A DNA stretch of 64,000 bases from assembly GCF_002209555.1 (NCBI RefSeq), contig NZ_NJIF01000002.1, positions 558,001 to 622,000 of the forward strand, written 5' to 3'. Both the position numbers and the translations under genes were made by a program. The notes under the pieces were generated by a model. The model had not been told where the DNA came from and ran no database searches. It saw nothing but the letters and a program-made list of their open reading frames with translations. This stretch comes from Achromobacter insolitus (GTDB lineage Bacteria > Pseudomonadota > Gammaproteobacteria > Burkholderiales > Burkholderiaceae_B). Positions 16,636 through 24,559 of the stretch are shown here, in pieces (the first letter of the stretch is position 1; every line of letters starts with the position of its first letter).

Positions 16636-17430
16636 TTACTGCATGCGGTAGCCGCCGTTGACGTCGATGACGCTGCCGGTGATGTAGCCGGCTTCCTCGG
16701 ATGCCAGGAAGCGCACGGCCGCGGCCACGTCGTCCACCGTGCCGATGCGGCCCAGTGGAATGGCTTGCGCTGCGGCGGCCAGGGCCCCGCTGCTGGTTAC
16801 GGTGCTGCGCAGCATGTCGGTGTCGATGAGGCCCGGCGCAATGCCATTGACGGTGACGCCCAGGTGCGCGGATTCGCGAGCCATGGCCTTGGTCAGGCCG
16901 AGCACCGCGGACTTGGCCGCGATGTAGGAAGCGCTGGAGCGGTAGCCGCCCAGTTGCGCCGCCACCGAGGTGAACGTGACGATGCGGCCGTGCGCCAGCG
17001 GCGCGGCCTCGCGCCGTCGCAGGTACGCGCGGCCGCAAAGAAAGACGCCGCGCGCGTTGACCGCGAAGCTGCGTTCCCAGATGTCCAGGGAGGTGTCCTT
17101 GATGAGCGGACGTTCGCCGTTTTCCTGGAACAGCAGCAGACCGGCGGCGCTGACGAGCACCGCAATAGGGCCATGCTGTGCTTCGATCCGCTCGAAGGCG
17201 TTGTCGACAGAGGCTTCGTCGCTGACGTCGAAGGCGTGCGAGGCATGCGGGGCGCCCAGTTCATCTGCCACGCGGCGAGCGCGCTCCGCGTCCAGATCCG
17301 AAACCACGACGCGCAGGCCGGCGCGTGCGAGCTCATGGCAAATGCGAGCGCCTATGCCGCCGCCGCCACCCGTGACGAGCGCAAGGCGGGAGGCCGGTGC
17401 CGTGCTGGCCGGCGTGGATACATTGGACAT
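16636..17430 (-). CDS. SDR-family oxidoreductase, first gene of the operon
   Basis: 264-residue short-chain dehydrogenase. TGGGGGIG spans residues 20-27, and the catalytic residues are S155, Y169 and K173. The usual NNAG motif is replaced by SAAG (94-97), an uncommon change at a position that positions the active-site water. The C-terminal VIDVNGGY is intact. It starts the minus-strand operon and is divergent from the GntR gene, with two GntR-type palindromes in the 205-bp gap. About 80 bp separate it from the receptor gene. The context says it acts in the same pathway as the imported compound. Confidence 0.92.
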   Translation of the reverse strand: MSNVSTPASTAPASRLALVTGGGGGIGARICHELARAGLRVVVSDLDAERARRVADELGAPHASHAFDVSDEASVDNAFERIEAQHGPIAVLVSAAGLLLFQENGERPLIKDTSLDIWERSFAVNARGVFLCGRAYLRRREAAPLAHGRIVTFTSVAAQLGGYRSSASYIAAKSAVLGLTKAMARESAHLGVTVNGIAPGLIDTDMLRSTVTSSGALAAAAQAIPLGRIGTVDDVAAAVRFLASEEAGYITGSVIDVNGGYRMQ

Positions 17431-17499
17431 GCTGTCTCCTGGTAGCGTGCTGTCCGCCTAGGGGTGGGACATGGCCGCGGTGTTGAATTTTTTGCGATT

Positions 17500-17509
17500 A
17501 TGTATACAT
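17500..17509. promoter_or_regulatory. Candidate GntR operator 1
   Basis: The perfect 10-bp palindrome ATGTATACAT lies 70 bp upstream of the operon's first SDR. FCD-type GntR regulators commonly bind ATGTATACAT or TTGTATACAA. Confidence 0.7.
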
Positions 17510-17618
17510 GGGTGTGGTGCAGGTATAGGGGCTTACCCTCGGTGTCGCTTGATTTACATCGTGTTTTACGGAGATGTTCCGAAATTCACATTGCGTTCTG
17601 GCACCCTATGTATTCTTC

Positions 17619-17628
17619 ATGTATACAA
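17619..17628. promoter_or_regulatory. Candidate GntR operator 2
   Basis: ATGTATACAA, one base from the upstream palindrome and sharing the central TGTATACA. It ends 7 bp before the GntR start codon, so bound regulator would sit over its own leader, suggesting autorepression. Confidence 0.65.
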
Positions 17629-17635
17629 TGCCGCT

Positions 17636-18313
17636 ATGGACACGCTATCTCAACACGTTACCGACACGCTGCGGGACTGGGTGCTGCACGGCAAGTTCAG
17701 CCCTGGCGCCCGCCTGGAAGAAATCCCGCTGGCGGAAAAACTGGGGGTGTCGCGCACGCCGGTGCGCGCCGCGTTGGCCACACTGGGCAACGAGGGTTTG
17801 CTGGAGCATCTGCCCAAGCGCGGCTATACGGTGCGTGCGTACGACATCGGTGAAATCGTGGCGGCCTACGAGGTGCGCGCGGCGCTGGAAGGGCTGGCCT
17901 GTCGCCAGGCCGCCATGCGCGGGTTATCGAACGATGCCGTCGCGGTATTGAAGAACTGCCTGGACGAGGGGGATCGGATCCTGGGCAAGGGGGTCTTGCT
18001 GGCCGAGGATCATCTGCCGTACCAGCAGGTGAACATCACCCTGCACAACGGCATCCTGGAAGCGGCGGGCAACCCCTGGGTGCGGCGTTTTGCGACGCAG
18101 GCGCAGGCCATCCCCTACGCGTCGGACCGGATCATCCTGTGGGAGGACCACGGGATCATCTTGCGATCGCACGACGACCATCACCGCATCGTCAATGCGA
18201 TCATCGCCCGCGACGGCGCGCGGGCCGAGGACCTGATGCGCGAACACGTGTATTACGCGGGCATCATCCTGAAGAACAACTACGAAAGGCTGGCGCAGGC
18301 GTACCGGGTATGA
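17636..18313 (+). CDS. GntR-family (FCD) transcriptional regulator
   Basis: 225-residue regulator. The winged helix (residues 5-65, LEEIPLAEKLGVSRTPVRAAL) is followed by an all-helical FCD effector domain with metal-ligand-type His residues (ITLHNGIL, DDHHRIV, MREHVYY). The start at 17636 gives the normal family length; the frame is open upstream through the operator region, but that extension shows no similarity. It is divergent from the ABC-importer/SDR operon, the expected arrangement for a repressor released by the imported substrate. It is followed by a GC-rich 14-bp tandem repeat. Confidence 0.92.
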   Translation: MDTLSQHVTDTLRDWVLHGKFSPGARLEEIPLAEKLGVSRTPVRAALATLGNEGLLEHLPKRGYTVRAYDIGEIVAAYEVRAALEGLACRQAAMRGLSNDAVAVLKNCLDEGDRILGKGVLLAEDHLPYQQVNITLHNGILEAAGNPWVRRFATQAQAIPYASDRIILWEDHGIILRSHDDHHRIVNAIIARDGARAEDLMREHVYYAGIILKNNYERLAQAYRV

Positions 18314-18319
18314 GGCAGC

Positions 18320-18403
18320 CTGGCCGGCCGCGCCTAGCCGGCCGCGCCTAGCCGGCCGCGCCTAGCCGGCCGCGCCTGGCCGGCCGCGTCTAGCCAGCTG
18401 CCG
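18320..18403. repeat. Tandem 14-bp repeat CTAGCCGGCCGCGC
   Basis: Five consecutive units plus a decayed sixth fill the gap between the convergent GntR and carbonic anhydrase genes. Units 1 and 5 begin CTGG instead of CTAG. The CTA of the sixth, degenerate unit supplies the carbonic anhydrase stop codon (18390-18392). Each unit contains the palindrome GCCGGCCGCG, so the array can form alternating hairpins. Confidence 0.9.
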
Positions 18404-19040
18404 GCGCTTCCAGGCAGGGCTTGAATTCGCCAGTGGCGGGGTCGCGCAGGTACAGCAGGCCGGTGGCCACGCCGAAGTAGGTGCCGTGCAGTTCCAGATC
18501 GCCCTTTTCCACGCGGCGGCGGATGGACGGGAAGGTCATCAGGTTGTTCAGGCTGTGTTCGACCACGGCCAGTTCCAGACGCTTCAGGTTGGCTTGGCGG
18601 TCGCCCGTGCCGGGACCCAGGCGTTCGGCCACGGGTTCGATCTGCGACATCCACTTGCCGATGAAATCGCCCTTGGTCAGGGGCTTGGCGTCGTCGAAGA
18701 AGGAGCGGATACCGCCGCAGGACGCATGTCCCAGCACGACGATGTGTTTCACGTTCAGGCCGTTGACCGCGAATTCGATCGCGGCGCTGGTGCCGTGGTA
18801 TGAGGATTCCGAATCCGGGTCACAGGGCGGGACCAGATTCGCGACGTTACGCACGACGAACATTTCGCCGGGCCCGGCGTCGAAGATGACTTCAGGCGAC
18901 ACGCGGGAGTCGCAGCACCCGATGATCAGGATTTCCGGGTTTTGTCCCGATTCGGCCAGCTTCTGGTATCGGCTGCTTTCTGAAGGGAAACGGCCCCCCA
19001 GGAAAGATTGATAGCCTTCGGTAAGTCTTTTTGGAAACAT
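18390..19040 (-). CDS. can: Beta-class carbonic anhydrase
   Basis: 216-residue zinc enzyme interconverting CO2 and bicarbonate. The ligands are C42 (in CCDSR with D44 and R46), H105 and C108 (GHASCGG). The EMFVVRNVANLV segment and the C-terminal helix are typical of the family. The start at 19040 has GAGGAAG upstream; a longer frame lacks similarity. It is a stand-alone gene. The C-terminus (LEAPAAG) ends inside the 14-bp repeat. Its probable role is to supply bicarbonate for carboxylations at ambient CO2. Confidence 0.95.
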   Translation of the reverse strand: MFPKRLTEGYQSFLGGRFPSESSRYQKLAESGQNPEILIIGCCDSRVSPEVIFDAGPGEMFVVRNVANLVPPCDPDSESSYHGTSAAIEFAVNGLNVKHIVVLGHASCGGIRSFFDDAKPLTKGDFIGKWMSQIEPVAERLGPGTGDRQANLKRLELAVVEHSLNNLMTFPSIRRRVEKGDLELHGTYFGVATGLLYLRDPATGEFKPCLEAPAAG

Positions 19041-19096
19041 GATCTTTTCTTCCTCGTAGCTGGAGCCAGGCGTGCTGGCGCGTCGGCGCACGCAAC

Positions 19097-19123
19097 AAGG
19101 GGCTTCGTGTGGAAGCCCCTTTT
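19097..19123. terminator. Bidirectional terminator-like hairpin
   Basis: GGGGCTTC / GAAGCCCC stem with TTTTATT on the plus side and TTGTTG on the minus side. It lies downstream of the FxLYD gene (minus strand), which it may terminate, although the better T-run faces plus. Confidence 0.55.
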
Positions 19124-19175
19124 ATTGAGTCGACAAACGGAATTTTCCCATATTTGACCTTGCGCCACGCTGTCT

Positions 19176-19202
19176 AAACCCTGAAGTAATCAGGGTTTTT
19201 TC
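19176..19202 (+). terminator. Terminator-like hairpin facing plus
   Basis: AAACCCTGA / TCAGGGTTT with loop AGTAA, continuing into T-residues. No plus-strand gene ends here. On the minus strand it lies 25 bp after the FxLYD stop with only a short T-run, so the direction of use is unclear. Confidence 0.5.
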
Positions 19203-19227
19203 CGGCGGGCAGGCCGTAACGGAAAGC

Positions 19228-19566
19228 CTAGCGGGCGTCGACGTCCAACGCGGTGACGCGGGTGAATTGCAACGGGGTGACGGCCCGGATCTGCTTGATC
19301 TGGCCGGGCGCCAGCGGGCCGACGACATCGTCGCGCACGCGTCCGATTTCGCGGTTCTGCGCGTCGTACAGCACGAAAGTCAGCATGGCGCTGTTGATGT
19401 GCCTGGCAGATTGATTGGACAGCAGACCGGTGATGGCCGACACATTCTGGTTGACGTCGCGCACGGCCTGGACATTGCCCAGCGTGACGCCATAGACCAG
19501 GCTCTGCGCGGCGGCGGCGCCGGACAGGCCCGCAAGCAGCGCGAACGAAGCTAGGGCAAGTTTCAT
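19228..19566 (-). CDS. Secreted FxLYD-domain protein
   Basis: 112-residue protein with a Sec signal peptide (MKLALASFALLAGLSGAAAAQS) and an FxLYD domain. The diagnostic FVLYDAQNREIG (about residues 64-75) follows LLSNQSARHINSAML, and the terminal strand QFTRVTALDVDAR completes an immunoglobulin-like sandwich. It is predicted to be periplasmic or extracellular. The family function is unknown. It is monocistronic, with hairpins on its 3' side. Confidence 0.85.
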   Translation of the reverse strand: MKLALASFALLAGLSGAAAAQSLVYGVTLGNVQAVRDVNQNVSAITGLLSNQSARHINSAMLTFVLYDAQNREIGRVRDDVVGPLAPGQIKQIRAVTPLQFTRVTALDVDAR

Positions 19567-19926
19567 CGTGGTCTCCTGTACTGCCGCGCTGTCGGGCGCC
19601 GGGCGCCTGCAGGGCGGTCATCGCCATCTCTGGGTTGAGGCATGCTTATCTCACACCTTTCGCGTCCGGCGCACAACGGGGCAAAGGGATGAATGGGTAA
19701 CAGGTTGCTCGGATTGGTCGCAAATTCGCCAGCGGGTCGGGCTTGCAGAGGGGGAAGCCGCCAAGCGGTTCAGGGCCCCGTAAGGCCTTGGCGATTCTTG
19801 ACTTTCCGCGCTCTTGCGAAGGCGTCTGGATTGTTCGATCATGACCGGGCCGGCGATTGGGCCGGCGGATCGTGCGGCCCGCCTTTGCGACTGAATCCAG
19901 GCGCGCGGGCGCCAAGGGAGGAACCC
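19567..19926. other. Intergenic region between FxLYD and psiF genes
   Basis: A 360-bp divergent promoter region without a credible gene. It contains a GCCGGC-rich inverted repeat near 19850-19867 and GC-rich palindromes near 19596-19606. I see no clear Pho box, promoter consensus or riboswitch. Confidence 0.5.
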
Positions 19927-20262
19927 ATGCTTTCCCGTACCAGCCAATTGGCCTCGGCCTTTCTGTTGACCGCTTGTTTCGCCGGGGCAGCCCTTGCCCA
20001 AACCCCCGCAGCGCCTGCCCCCGCAAAGACGCCCACGCCGCAGCAGCAGCGCATGGCCGATTGCAACAAGTCGGCGGAAGGCAAGAAGGGGGATGAGCGC
20101 AAGACCTACATGAGCAGCTGCCTGAAGGGCGAAACAGCCGCGCCGGCCAAGGAACTCACGCCGCAGCAGCAGAAAATGAAGGACTGCAACGCCAAGGCCA
20201 CGTCGCAGCAGCTCACGGGCGACAAGCGCAAAACCTTCATGAGCACCTGCCTGAAAGGCTGA
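19927..20262 (+). CDS. psiF: PsiF family protein
   Basis: 111-residue periplasmic protein with a signal peptide (cleavage after AGAALA) and two tandem PsiF repeats: QQRMADCNKSAEGKKGDERK followed by TYMSSCLKG (about residues 41-69), and QQKMKDCNAKATSQQLTGDK followed by RKTFMSTCLKG (about 80-111). Each repeat holds two Cys that could form a disulfide. PsiF was named for phosphate-starvation induction in Escherichia coli; its biochemical role is unknown. The start at 19927 has a strong GGAGG site. A bidirectional terminator follows. Confidence 0.92.
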   Translation: MLSRTSQLASAFLLTACFAGAALAQTPAAPAPAKTPTPQQQRMADCNKSAEGKKGDERKTYMSSCLKGETAAPAKELTPQQQKMKDCNAKATSQQLTGDKRKTFMSTCLKG

Positions 20263-20341
20263 TGCCTCGGGAGCGGCATAGCGCCTGAGGCCCGGGGCAA
20301 GCGTCCGGTTTCCCAGCGTGCTCAAGCCATAATCTCCACCC

Positions 20342-20379
20342 AAAAAGACGCCAGCCTGTAGCAACGGCTGGCGCTTTTT
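20342..20379. terminator. Bidirectional terminator between psiF and amidase genes
   Basis: CGCCAGCC / GGCTGGCG stem with a 9-base loop, flanked by AAAAA on the left and TTTTT on the right, so it can end both convergent transcripts. Confidence 0.9.
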
Positions 20380-20410
20380 CATGCAGTTGCCGCGCGCGGC
20401 GCTCAATCCT

Positions 20411-21886
20411 TCAACCGCCCGAGCGCCCGGGCCCTTGCAGCCGGCCCAGCACGCCTTCCAGCGCCAGACCGACCGCCAGCACCTTGCGGTCCTCGCCCGG
20501 CAATCCGTCGACCTCCAGTCCCACCGGCAGCCCTTGCGCCGACAAGCCCGCGGGCACGCTCAGCCCGGGCAGGCCGGCGTTGCTGCCGGGATCGACGTTG
20601 CGCGCCAGGCGGCCGAAGCTCTCGAAGCTGCTGGCGTCCGGCGTCGCGGCCATGGGCGGGATCGGCACGGTCGGAAACAGCAGGCCGTCAAGGGCATGGT
20701 CCTGGAATGCCCGGCGGTACACGTTGATAAGTTCGTCGCGGTGCGTCGTCATGGCGCGTTCATACAGGGGTTGCAACGGCAGCACTTCGCCCGTGGGCAG
20801 GGGAAGCACGCCCGGCACGATCAGCCCTTCAAAGATTCCTTTGACGTCCGCGCTGGATATCTGCGCGACGACTTGCTCAAAAGTGACTCCGGTTCCATAG
20901 CGGCTGAGATAGTCCGTCAGATCGGCTTTCTGCTCGTACAGGCAGACAGGCATGCCCACCGCGGCGTTGCTGGCCTCCAGGCCGGGCATATCCAGCTCCA
21001 CCAGTTGCACGCCGGCCGCGCGCAGCTTGGCGAGCGCGGCGTCCATCACGTCCTGTACCTGTGGGTCCAGGTCTTTCCAGAAATAGCCGCACAGGCCCAG
21101 GCGCATGCTTGTAAGCGGCAGCGCGGTCAGGGGCTGGTGGTCACCCGTCAGCACGGCATCCAGCAGCACGATGTCGTCCATGCTGTTGGCGATGGGCCCA
21201 GGTGTGTCGCGGGTATGCGAGATGGGCGTAATGCCGGCGCCGTCATAGCGCCCGACGGAGGGGCGAAATCCCACCGCGCCGTTGACCGCCGCCGGCAGGC
21301 GCACCGATGCGCCCGTGTCCGTGCCGAGCGCGGCCGGCGTCAGGCGCGCGCCCACGGCAGCGCCGCTGCCCGAGGATGAGCCGCCGGCGATCAGGCTGGC
21401 GTCGTATGCGTTGCGCGTGCCCTCGCCGCGCGTGCCGGGGAAAGCGGTGTTGTAGCCCGACACGCCGAACGCCAGTTCATGCATGTTGGTCTTGCCCACG
21501 ATGACGGCGCCTGCCTCGCGCAGGCGGCGGACGACCGGCGCGTCCTGGGCTGGCCGGAAGTTTTTCAAGGCGGGCGTGCCTGCCGTATTGGGCAGGCCGG
21601 CGACATGGATATTGTCCTTGATGGCGATGGGCACGCCGGCCAACGGCAGCGCGGCCTGGCTCGCCTGGCCCCTGGCCGCATCGCTGGCGCGGGCCTGGGC
21701 CAGCGCACCCTCGCGGTCCACGGTGATGAAGGCGTTGAGATCTTCCCGGGCGGCGATGCGATCCAGGCAGGCCTGGGTCAGCGCAAGGCTGGTAAGGCGG
21801 CCCTGCCGGATCTGGGCCGCGGCCTCGGCGACGGTCAGGTCCGCCAGCGACGCGGCGGATAGTGGCTGTTTGGACGTATCGGACAT
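20411..21886 (-). CDS. Amidase-signature hydrolase (indoleacetamide/mandelamide hydrolase-like)
   Basis: 491-residue amidase with the Ser-cisSer-Lys triad: K90 (PIAIKDN), the cis-Ser in GGSSSGS (about residues 168-174) and nucleophile S194 ([10 protein letters not shown]). The segment [20 protein letters not shown] closely follows indoleacetamide and mandelamide hydrolases, which release ammonia from aryl-acetamides. GatA is unlikely because no gatB/gatC is adjacent and the C-terminal half is shorter. The start at 21886 gives [20 protein letters not shown], the usual amidase N-terminus. It is a single gene, cytoplasmic. Exact substrate unknown. Confidence 0.88.
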   Translation of the reverse strand: MSDTSKQPLSAASLADLTVAEAAAQIRQGRLTSLALTQACLDRIAAREDLNAFITVDREGALAQARASDAARGQASQAALPLAGVPIAIKDNIHVAGLPNTAGTPALKNFRPAQDAPVVRRLREAGAVIVGKTNMHELAFGVSGYNTAFPGTRGEGTRNAYDASLIAGGSSSGSGAAVGARLTPAALGTDTGASVRLPAAVNGAVGFRPSVGRYDGAGITPISHTRDTPGPIANSMDDIVLLDAVLTGDHQPLTALPLTSMRLGLCGYFWKDLDPQVQDVMDAALAKLRAAGVQLVELDMPGLEASNAAVGMPVCLYEQKADLTDYLSRYGTGVTFEQVVAQISSADVKGIFEGLIVPGVLPLPTGEVLPLQPLYERAMTTHRDELINVYRRAFQDHALDGLLFPTVPIPPMAATPDASSFESFGRLARNVDPGSNAGLPGLSVPAGLSAQGLPVGLEVDGLPGEDRKVLAVGLALEGVLGRLQGPGRSGG

Positions 21887-21977
21887 GGCGCTTCCTTACC
21901 TGTGCGGGATTCTGACGAACCCGTACCTATACAGGTCGGAAGGGACGCTGTCGAGCGGTCCCGGCGCCGGCGGCGTA

Positions 21978-22748
21978 TCAGCCCGGTTTTCTCACCACGA
22001 TGGTCGCCGTGTCGCTGGTGAAGGAAGCGTCTTCCTGCACATCGAAGTGGGTGCGCACCACGTCCGGCGCGATGCCGAACATATGGCGCAGCGCCGCGAC
22101 CAGCGTGTCCGGGGTACGCATGCGCGTGACCCAGGACTGGAACTCCAGCGGCAGGCGGCGCGGCACCAGGCCCTGCAAAGTGAAGCCGGCCTCGGTCAGC
22201 ATGCGGGTCCATTCGGCGACCGAGTAGTCGCGCACGTGCGAGGTGTCGCGCAGCACTTCGATGGTCTGCAGCCAGGTGTCCAACAGCGGTTCGCCCGGAG
22301 ACACCACGTCGGCGAACACGGCGATGCCGCCTGGCTTCAGCACGCGAAAGGCTTCGCGCAGGCCGCGCCCGGCGTCCTGCCAGTGATGGGTGGAGTAGCG
22401 CGACATCACCAGGTCGAACTCGCCGTCGCCAAACGGCAGGTACTCGGCCTTGCCCTGGCGCGTGGCGAGATTGGCCAGCCCGCGCTTGGCGGCTTCGCCT
22501 GCAACCACGTCCAGCATCTGCTGGGACAAGTCATATGCGGTCACTTGCTTGACGCGTGGCGCCACGTGAAAGCTCACGTGGCCGCCGCCACAGCCCAAGT
22601 CCAGCAGCCGGGCTTCGGGATGCTGCGCGGCAATGTCGGCCATCTGCAGCAGGTCTTCGCCCTGGGCGTGTACGGCGCTGGTCAGGTAGGCGGTTGCGCG
22701 GGGGCTGAATTGGCGGTCGACGGCGGCGTCATGGGTGGTGGAGGTCAT
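21978..22748 (-). CDS. Class I SAM-dependent methyltransferase
   Basis: 256-residue methyltransferase. Motif I is LLDLGCGGGHVSFHV (about residues 47-61), the SAM-ribose acidic residue sits in AYDLSQQML, and EYLPFGDGEFDLVMSRYSTH and FRVLKPGG complete the Methyltransf_11 core. It resembles UbiE/YcgJ-type enzymes; the substrate is unknown. The start at 22748 follows AAGGA. It is divergent from the MmyB-type regulator at 22864, which by analogy with other MmyB pairs may control it. Confidence 0.88.
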   Translation of the reverse strand: MTSTTHDAAVDRQFSPRATAYLTSAVHAQGEDLLQMADIAAQHPEARLLDLGCGGGHVSFHVAPRVKQVTAYDLSQQMLDVVAGEAAKRGLANLATRQGKAEYLPFGDGEFDLVMSRYSTHHWQDAGRGLREAFRVLKPGGIAVFADVVSPGEPLLDTWLQTIEVLRDTSHVRDYSVAEWTRMLTEAGFTLQGLVPRRLPLEFQSWVTRMRTPDTLVAALRHMFGIAPDVVRTHFDVQEDASFTSDTATIVVRKPG

Positions 22749-22863
22749 GGGAGTCCTTGGATGGCCGGGCCCGGCACGGATTGGGTAAGCGTTTGGAAGT
22801 GGCGGCCCAGGCGCTAAGATAGGCGGCCGCCCATACACGTACAAGCCCATTGCTCATCCTGGT

Positions 22864-23700
22864 ATGACTACTTCCCCCCAGACGGCCGCCGCCGGCCACG
22901 AAGGTTCTCCCCTGCGCCGCCAGGCGCTCGGTGAATTCGTGCGCAGTGCCCGTTCACGCATCACACCCCAGATGGCGGGCTTGCCCGAAGGCATGCGCCG
23001 CCGCACCCCTGGGCTGCGACGCGAAGAAGTCGCCCAGCTTTGCGGCATCAGCGTCACTTGGTACACGTGGATCGAACAGGGACGGGAGGTGTCGGTATCG
23101 CCTTCGGTCTGGTCGCGCATCGCGGGCGTGTTGCAGCTGGCCCGTGCCGAACGTGCCTATCTGTTCGACCTGGCCGACTGCGCGGATCCGCAGCACGCGC
23201 GCGACGATGCCGGCGCGCCGGGTCCCTTGCAGGAATGCGTGAACGCGATCAATGCCCCGGCGTATGTGCTGGACCGCGCCTGGAACGTGCTTGCCTACAA
23301 CGAGCCCCTGCGCGATCTGTTCGACAATTGGCCGGCGCGCGACGCTGAGCCCAATCTGCTGAGCTACATCTTCCTGGATCCCGCCGCGCGCGAGTTGGTG
23401 GTGGACTGGGACCAGCGCGCCCGCCGCGTGGTGGCGGAGTTTCGCGCCGATGCCGGCGCGCACCTGGATGAGTCGGCGGTGCTGGCGCTGCTGGACAACC
23501 TGAACCGGCAGAGCCCGGTGTTTGCGCACTGGTGGACGCGACATGCCGTGGTGGAGCGCGAAGGCGGCCTGCGCGAATTCCAGCATCCGCGCCGTGGCAA
23601 GCTCGCCTACCAGCAGATCACGTTCCGGCTCGCGACGCACCCGGATCTGAAACTGGTGATGTTGCTGGGAGCGGGCGGGGAACCCGCGGATGCCGGCTAG
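22864..23700 (+). CDS. Helix-turn-helix regulator with MmyB-like ligand domain
   Basis: 278-residue regulator. The XRE-type helix-turn-helix covers about residues 20-90 (RRTPGLRREEVAQLCGISVTWYTWIEQG). It is followed by the MmyB-like PAS-related domain (about 105-270: VLDRAWNVLAYNEPLRDLF, the DLDESAVLALL-like stretch and a C-terminal FQHPRRGKLAYQQITFRL). MmyB-type domains can bind fatty acids, and many members regulate a divergent oxidoreductase or methyltransferase gene; the divergent gene here is the methyltransferase at 21978. The start at 22864 gives the typical short tail before the domain. Confidence 0.9.
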   Translation: MTTSPQTAAAGHEGSPLRRQALGEFVRSARSRITPQMAGLPEGMRRRTPGLRREEVAQLCGISVTWYTWIEQGREVSVSPSVWSRIAGVLQLARAERAYLFDLADCADPQHARDDAGAPGPLQECVNAINAPAYVLDRAWNVLAYNEPLRDLFDNWPARDAEPNLLSYIFLDPAARELVVDWDQRARRVVAEFRADAGAHLDESAVLALLDNLNRQSPVFAHWWTRHAVVEREGGLREFQHPRRGKLAYQQITFRLATHPDLKLVMLLGAGGEPADAG

Positions 23701-23715
23701 GCATTTGCCGGCGCG

Positions 23716-24393
23716 TTAATTCACGAGCCCGTGTTCCGTGAGATAGCGGATCAGGAATTCGCCATGGCCTTCGATATCGCGGCGGATTTCACGCACGACG
23801 GCCTCGGTATCGCCAGCTTCCAAGGCCGCGATGATGCCTTCGTGCGGATGTCCGTCGGGCAGGACGGGGAAGGGCGGGGTATAGAGGTACGACAGGTATG
23901 AAGCCGTCTGCACCCATAGATTCTCGATCATGAACAGCAGATGCGGCATCTGCGCGGCCGAGTACAGCGCGAAGTGGAAATCGAAGTTCCGGGCCAGTAC
24001 CGGGGCCATCAGCTGTTGCTTGCGGCTATCCATCAGGCTGGCATGGATGCCGCGCAGTTCGGCGATCAGCGCCGGGGTTGCGTGAGGCACGGCGCGACGG
24101 GCGGCGAAGCACTCCAGTTCCAGGCGGATGCTGCGCAATTCCTGCAGCTGGGCCACGGTGAGTTCAGGCACTTTGACCGATTTGCCCGGGCTGAGCGTGA
24201 GCGCGCGTTCGGACACCAGTTGCAGCAAGGCCTCGCGCACGGGCGTCTGGCTCACGCCCAGCGTATCGGTAATCGAGCGCAGCGTAATGGTGTCGCCGGG
24301 CCGTAGCTCACCCATCATGATCTTCTGCTTGATTTCACGATAGATGCGGGCGGTCATGTTTTCCCGCTGCATCGGCGCCAAATTCATGGTCAT
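23716..24393 (-). CDS. GntR-family (FCD) transcriptional regulator
   Basis: 225-residue regulator with a winged helix (residues about 12-75, TITLRSITDTLGVSQTPVREALLQL) and a helical FCD domain (NFDFHFALYSAA, GHPHEGIIAALEAGD). The start at 24393 has AGGAA upstream; a second ATG lies two codons downstream. It is divergent from the TPP-enzyme/SDR/Bug operon, and two AT-rich palindromes lie between them (24482-24498 and 24529-24546), so it probably represses that operon and itself. Confidence 0.91.
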   Translation of the reverse strand: MTMNLAPMQRENMTARIYREIKQKIMMGELRPGDTITLRSITDTLGVSQTPVREALLQLVSERALTLSPGKSVKVPELTVAQLQELRSIRLELECFAARRAVPHATPALIAELRGIHASLMDSRKQQLMAPVLARNFDFHFALYSAAQMPHLLFMIENLWVQTASYLSYLYTPPFPVLPDGHPHEGIIAALEAGDTEAVVREIRRDIEGHGEFLIRYLTEHGLVN

Positions 24394-24481
24394 TCTGTGT
24401 TCCTGGTCGGCCGGGCCGCGTGGGTCGGCGCGGGGCTGGCCGCGCATGGCTGATTTTACCGTCGCCCCGGTCGTCGAATTT

Positions 24482-24498
24482 ATATTTTGTAAAAAATA
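24482..24498. promoter_or_regulatory. Candidate GntR operator, proximal to the regulator
   Basis: ATATTTTGTAAAAAATA is an imperfect copy of the palindrome at 24529-24546. The centres are about 48 bp apart. Confidence 0.55.
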
Positions 24499-24528
24499 AA
24501 ATGATTGACCGCCATTCGAGACGCCGTC

Positions 24529-24546
24529 TATATTTTATAAAATATA
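24529..24546. promoter_or_regulatory. Candidate GntR operator, perfect 18-bp palindrome
   Basis: TATATTTTATAAAATATA is a perfect palindrome in otherwise GC-rich DNA. It ends 13 bp before the TPP-enzyme start codon, so occupancy would block transcription or initiation. Confidence 0.7.
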
Positions 24547-24559
24547 AACAGGAGACGAG

